Origin: Streptosporangiaceae bacterium
Lineage (GTDB): Bacteria; Actinomycetota; Actinomycetes; Streptosporangiales; Streptosporangiaceae
Direction of reading: 5' to 3'
DNA: 7,430 nucleotides
Assembly (NCBI GenBank): GCA_030045295.1
Contig: JASIGD010000547.1
Span: forward strand, 1-7,430
Below are positions 5,900 to 7,430 of this stretch, piece after piece (position 1 is the stretch's first letter; every line of letters begins with the position of its first letter). A program made the position numbers and the translations under genes. The notes beneath the pieces were generated by a model. The model made no database searches. It worked only from the letters and a program-made list of their open reading frames with translations, and was not told the origin of the DNA.

Positions 5900-6825
5900 T
5901 CAATAACCCGAACGGCCGGTGGTTCGACTGTCTGCCGAGCTGTCAGGCGCAGGTGCCGTGCGGCCACGCGAGGCACACCGTCCGCTGGGAAGCCGGATCG
6001 CTCGTCCTGTCCGAGCATCCCGACGCCGAGGGCGAGCAAGTGCTCGCCGCGCTCGGCGGCGACAAGGCCGGCTGCGTCGAGCTGGCCGAAGCCTGGGGGA
6101 GGCATATCGCGGATCTGTCGATGCTGGCCATCGGACCGCGCGGTCCAGCCGACGAGATCGTGGTCGGCTGGGAAGACGTCGCCGAGGCGGCTCAGGCGAG
6201 CCAGGGCCGACCTGGGTACCCGGGCCGTCGGCCCCGTCCGGCCCAGCAGATACAGCCGAGGCCGACGCCGATGGCCAAGCCGATCAGGGCATCGGCCCGC
6301 GCGGTCAGCGCGCACCGGCAGGCCCAGGCGGAGGTGGACCGGGCCAGGCAGCGCAGGAACGACCTGCTGTCGCTGCTCGCGCTGGGGTACGGGTTCCAGG
6401 TCAGGCTGATCGGGCACGTGGCCGCGGCACACGCGGACCGGTCCGATGAGCGGGTCAGGCCCGCGCTGGTGGCCGCGATAACGGGCCGGCTGGCGCCGGT
6501 GGCCGAGCGGTGGCTCGGGATCGATCCCGACCAGGTAGCGGTGTCGCTGGAGCACAGGCCCGGGTGCAGAGCGACCGAGCTGACCGGGCGGGGGGAGGAG
6601 CGCCAGCTGCGGGTCAGCTTGCCTGCCGGGTGGCTGGCCTCGGTGTGGGCGTGCGGGCTCGCGCTGGTCGGTCGGTACCTGGTCGTCGCGGTCGAGCAGG
6701 CCGGCTGGCCGGACGCCCGGGTCCTCGGCCTGCGTTCGCCCGGCGCGGAACCGGTGCCGCTGGACGTGCACGCGGCCGCGGACGCCCACGATGGTCCCGC
6801 CGATGCCCCACACTGGGAGATATGA
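5896..6825 (+). CDS. Uncharacterised 309-residue protein with N-terminal Cys/His cluster
   Basis: No family name is assigned. The first 80 residues form a small module beginning with a cluster of C12, C16, C22, H24 and H27, followed by the strand HTVRW and a helical stretch with AALGG and CVELAEAWGRH. The cluster could bind zinc. Residues about 100-130 are a Pro/Arg/Gln-rich linker. Residues about 131-295 form a second, larger part starting with a charged helix (QAQAEVDRARQRRNDLL, 142-158) and ending in a hydrophobic strand/helix pattern with SLPAGWLASVWACGLALVG (241-259), which is too interrupted to call a membrane span. GTG 5896 is fixed by a strong GGAGGT site and a 4-base overlap with the gene before. 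The stop overlaps the MoxR gene by ATGA. Tight coupling suggests that the three products act together, perhaps as subunits or substrates of the ATPase. Confidence 0.92.
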   Translation: MINNPNGRWFDCLPSCQAQVPCGHARHTVRWEAGSLVLSEHPDAEGEQVLAALGGDKAGCVELAEAWGRHIADLSMLAIGPRGPADEIVVGWEDVAEAAQASQGRPGYPGRRPRPAQQIQPRPTPMAKPIRASARAVSAHRQAQAEVDRARQRRNDLLSLLALGYGFQVRLIGHVAAAHADRSDERVRPALVAAITGRLAPVAERWLGIDPDQVAVSLEHRPGCRATELTGRGEERQLRVSLPAGWLASVWACGLALVGRYLVVAVEQAGWPDARVLGLRSPGAEPVPLDVHAAADAHDGPADAPHWEI

Positions 6826-7430
6826 GCGTACAGCCCCCTGCTAACCCGGCGGTCGAGGCGCTCGGGGTCGCGGTGGCGGCGCGGGTGCCCGTGCTGCTGT
6901 GGGGCGCGCCCGGCACCGGCAAGACGTCCGCGATCCGGGCCATGGCGCAGACCATGGGCCTGCCCTGCGAGACCGTCATCGCCTCGATCAGGGAGCCTTC
7001 GGACTTCGCGGGGCTGCCGATCGTGGTGGGCGACGGGGTCAGGTTCGCTCCCCCCGCGTGGGCGCGGCGCCTGGCCGAGGCCGGGCGCGGCCTGCTGTTC
7101 CTCGACGAGCTGTCCACCGCGCCGCCCGCCGTGCAGGCCGCGCTGCTGCGGGTGGTACTGGAACGGGCCGTGGGGGACCTCACGCTGCCGGACGAGGTCG
7201 CGGTGGTCGCGGCGGCCAACCCGCCCGAGCAGGCCGCGGACGGCTGGGACCTGTCCGCGCCGCTGGCCAACCGGCTGTGCCACCTGGCCTGGCAGACCAA
7301 TCCGCGCGCGGTGGCCGACGGCCTGGCGGGCGGCTGGGCGGCGCCGTTCGTCCCGGCGCTGCCCGAAGGCTGGCAGGCGGAGGAGATCCTGGCCCGCGGT
7401 CTGGTCGCCGCGTTCCTGCACGTCCGGCCC
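6822..7430 (+). CDS. MoxR-family AAA+ ATPase (partial, runs off the right edge)
   Basis: The first 203 residues of an AAA+ ATPase; there is no stop before the window ends. Walker A GAPGTGKT is at 28-35, the subfamily motif REPSDFAGLP at 57-66, Walker B LLFLDE at 91-96 with D95 and E96, sensor-1 N133 in AAANPPE, and the arginine-finger region ANRL with R151. This order and the compact N-terminus fit MoxR-type ATPases, ring-forming chaperone-like motors that usually work with a VWA-domain (MIDAS) partner encoded nearby. The ATG overlaps the previous stop as ATGA. GGGAG at 6815-6819 is only 2 bases from the ATG, too close for a normal ribosome site, so translation probably depends on coupling. 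A VWA or DUF2201-type gene is expected just downstream but cannot be seen. All core catalytic residues in view are intact. Confidence 0.95.
   Translation, partial: MSVQPPANPAVEALGVAVAARVPVLLWGAPGTGKTSAIRAMAQTMGLPCETVIASIREPSDFAGLPIVVGDGVRFAPPAWARRLAEAGRGLLFLDELSTAPPAVQAALLRVVLERAVGDLTLPDEVAVVAAANPPEQAADGWDLSAPLANRLCHLAWQTNPRAVADGLAGGWAAPFVPALPEGWQAEEILARGLVAAFLHVRP

Noticed and set aside
6616..6680. Hydrophobic stretch near residues 241-267 of the 309-residue protein as a membrane segment
   Set aside because: It is broken by Gly, Arg and Trp-polar positions and lacks about 20 continuous hydrophobic residues; a buried strand-helix is more likely.
5557..7421. Two long minus-strand open frames (5557-6813 and 6192-7421)
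   Set aside because: They lie opposite the 309-residue gene and the MoxR ATPase, whose Walker motifs and overlaps establish the plus strand as coding.

Overview
The window is a stretch of very GC-rich chromosome, most likely from a filamentous actinobacterium. The evidence is the strong G/C third-position bias, GTG starts, promoters whose -10 boxes sit directly in front of start codons (leaderless mRNAs), and the aroA - rsgA - hisN neighbourhood, which is familiar from actinobacterial chromosomes. Frequent AGG arginine codons fit the Streptosporangiales/Thermomonosporaceae side better than Streptomyces, but that placement is only an inference.

Region 1 (1-2460) is a housekeeping pair. After a G/C-rich repeat tract (1-76) comes aroA (EPSP synthase, 98-1471), which overlaps rsgA (circularly permuted ribosome-assembly GTPase) by 4 bases. 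No ATG, GTG or TTG is available at the rsgA start; a CTG inside the aroA stop (CTGA) is the best candidate.

Region 2 (2457-2976, minus strand) is a two-gene unit convergent with rsgA and divergent from hisN. It holds a small DUF2087 protein followed, with an 8-base overlap, by a 69-residue ORF carrying three WCFP motifs exactly 18 residues apart. Its stop and the rsgA stop share the palindrome CTAG.

Region 3 (3060-4380) holds hisN (histidinol-phosphatase/IMPase family) and, after a 112-base spacer with a perfect palindrome and a tandem decamer, a stand-alone two-CBS-domain protein.

Region 4 (4442 to the right edge) is a tightly coupled operon: a 485-residue protein of unknown function with two probable related beta-rich domains, a 309-residue protein of unknown function with an N-terminal Cys/His cluster (GTGA overlap), and a MoxR-type AAA+ ATPase (ATGA overlap) that runs off the window. 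MoxR ATPases usually act with a VWA-domain partner, which would be expected just downstream. This operon and the WCFP-repeat ORF are the least described parts of the window. No tRNA, rRNA, CRISPR array, transposase or phage gene was seen, and no gene-free stretch exceeds 300 bases.
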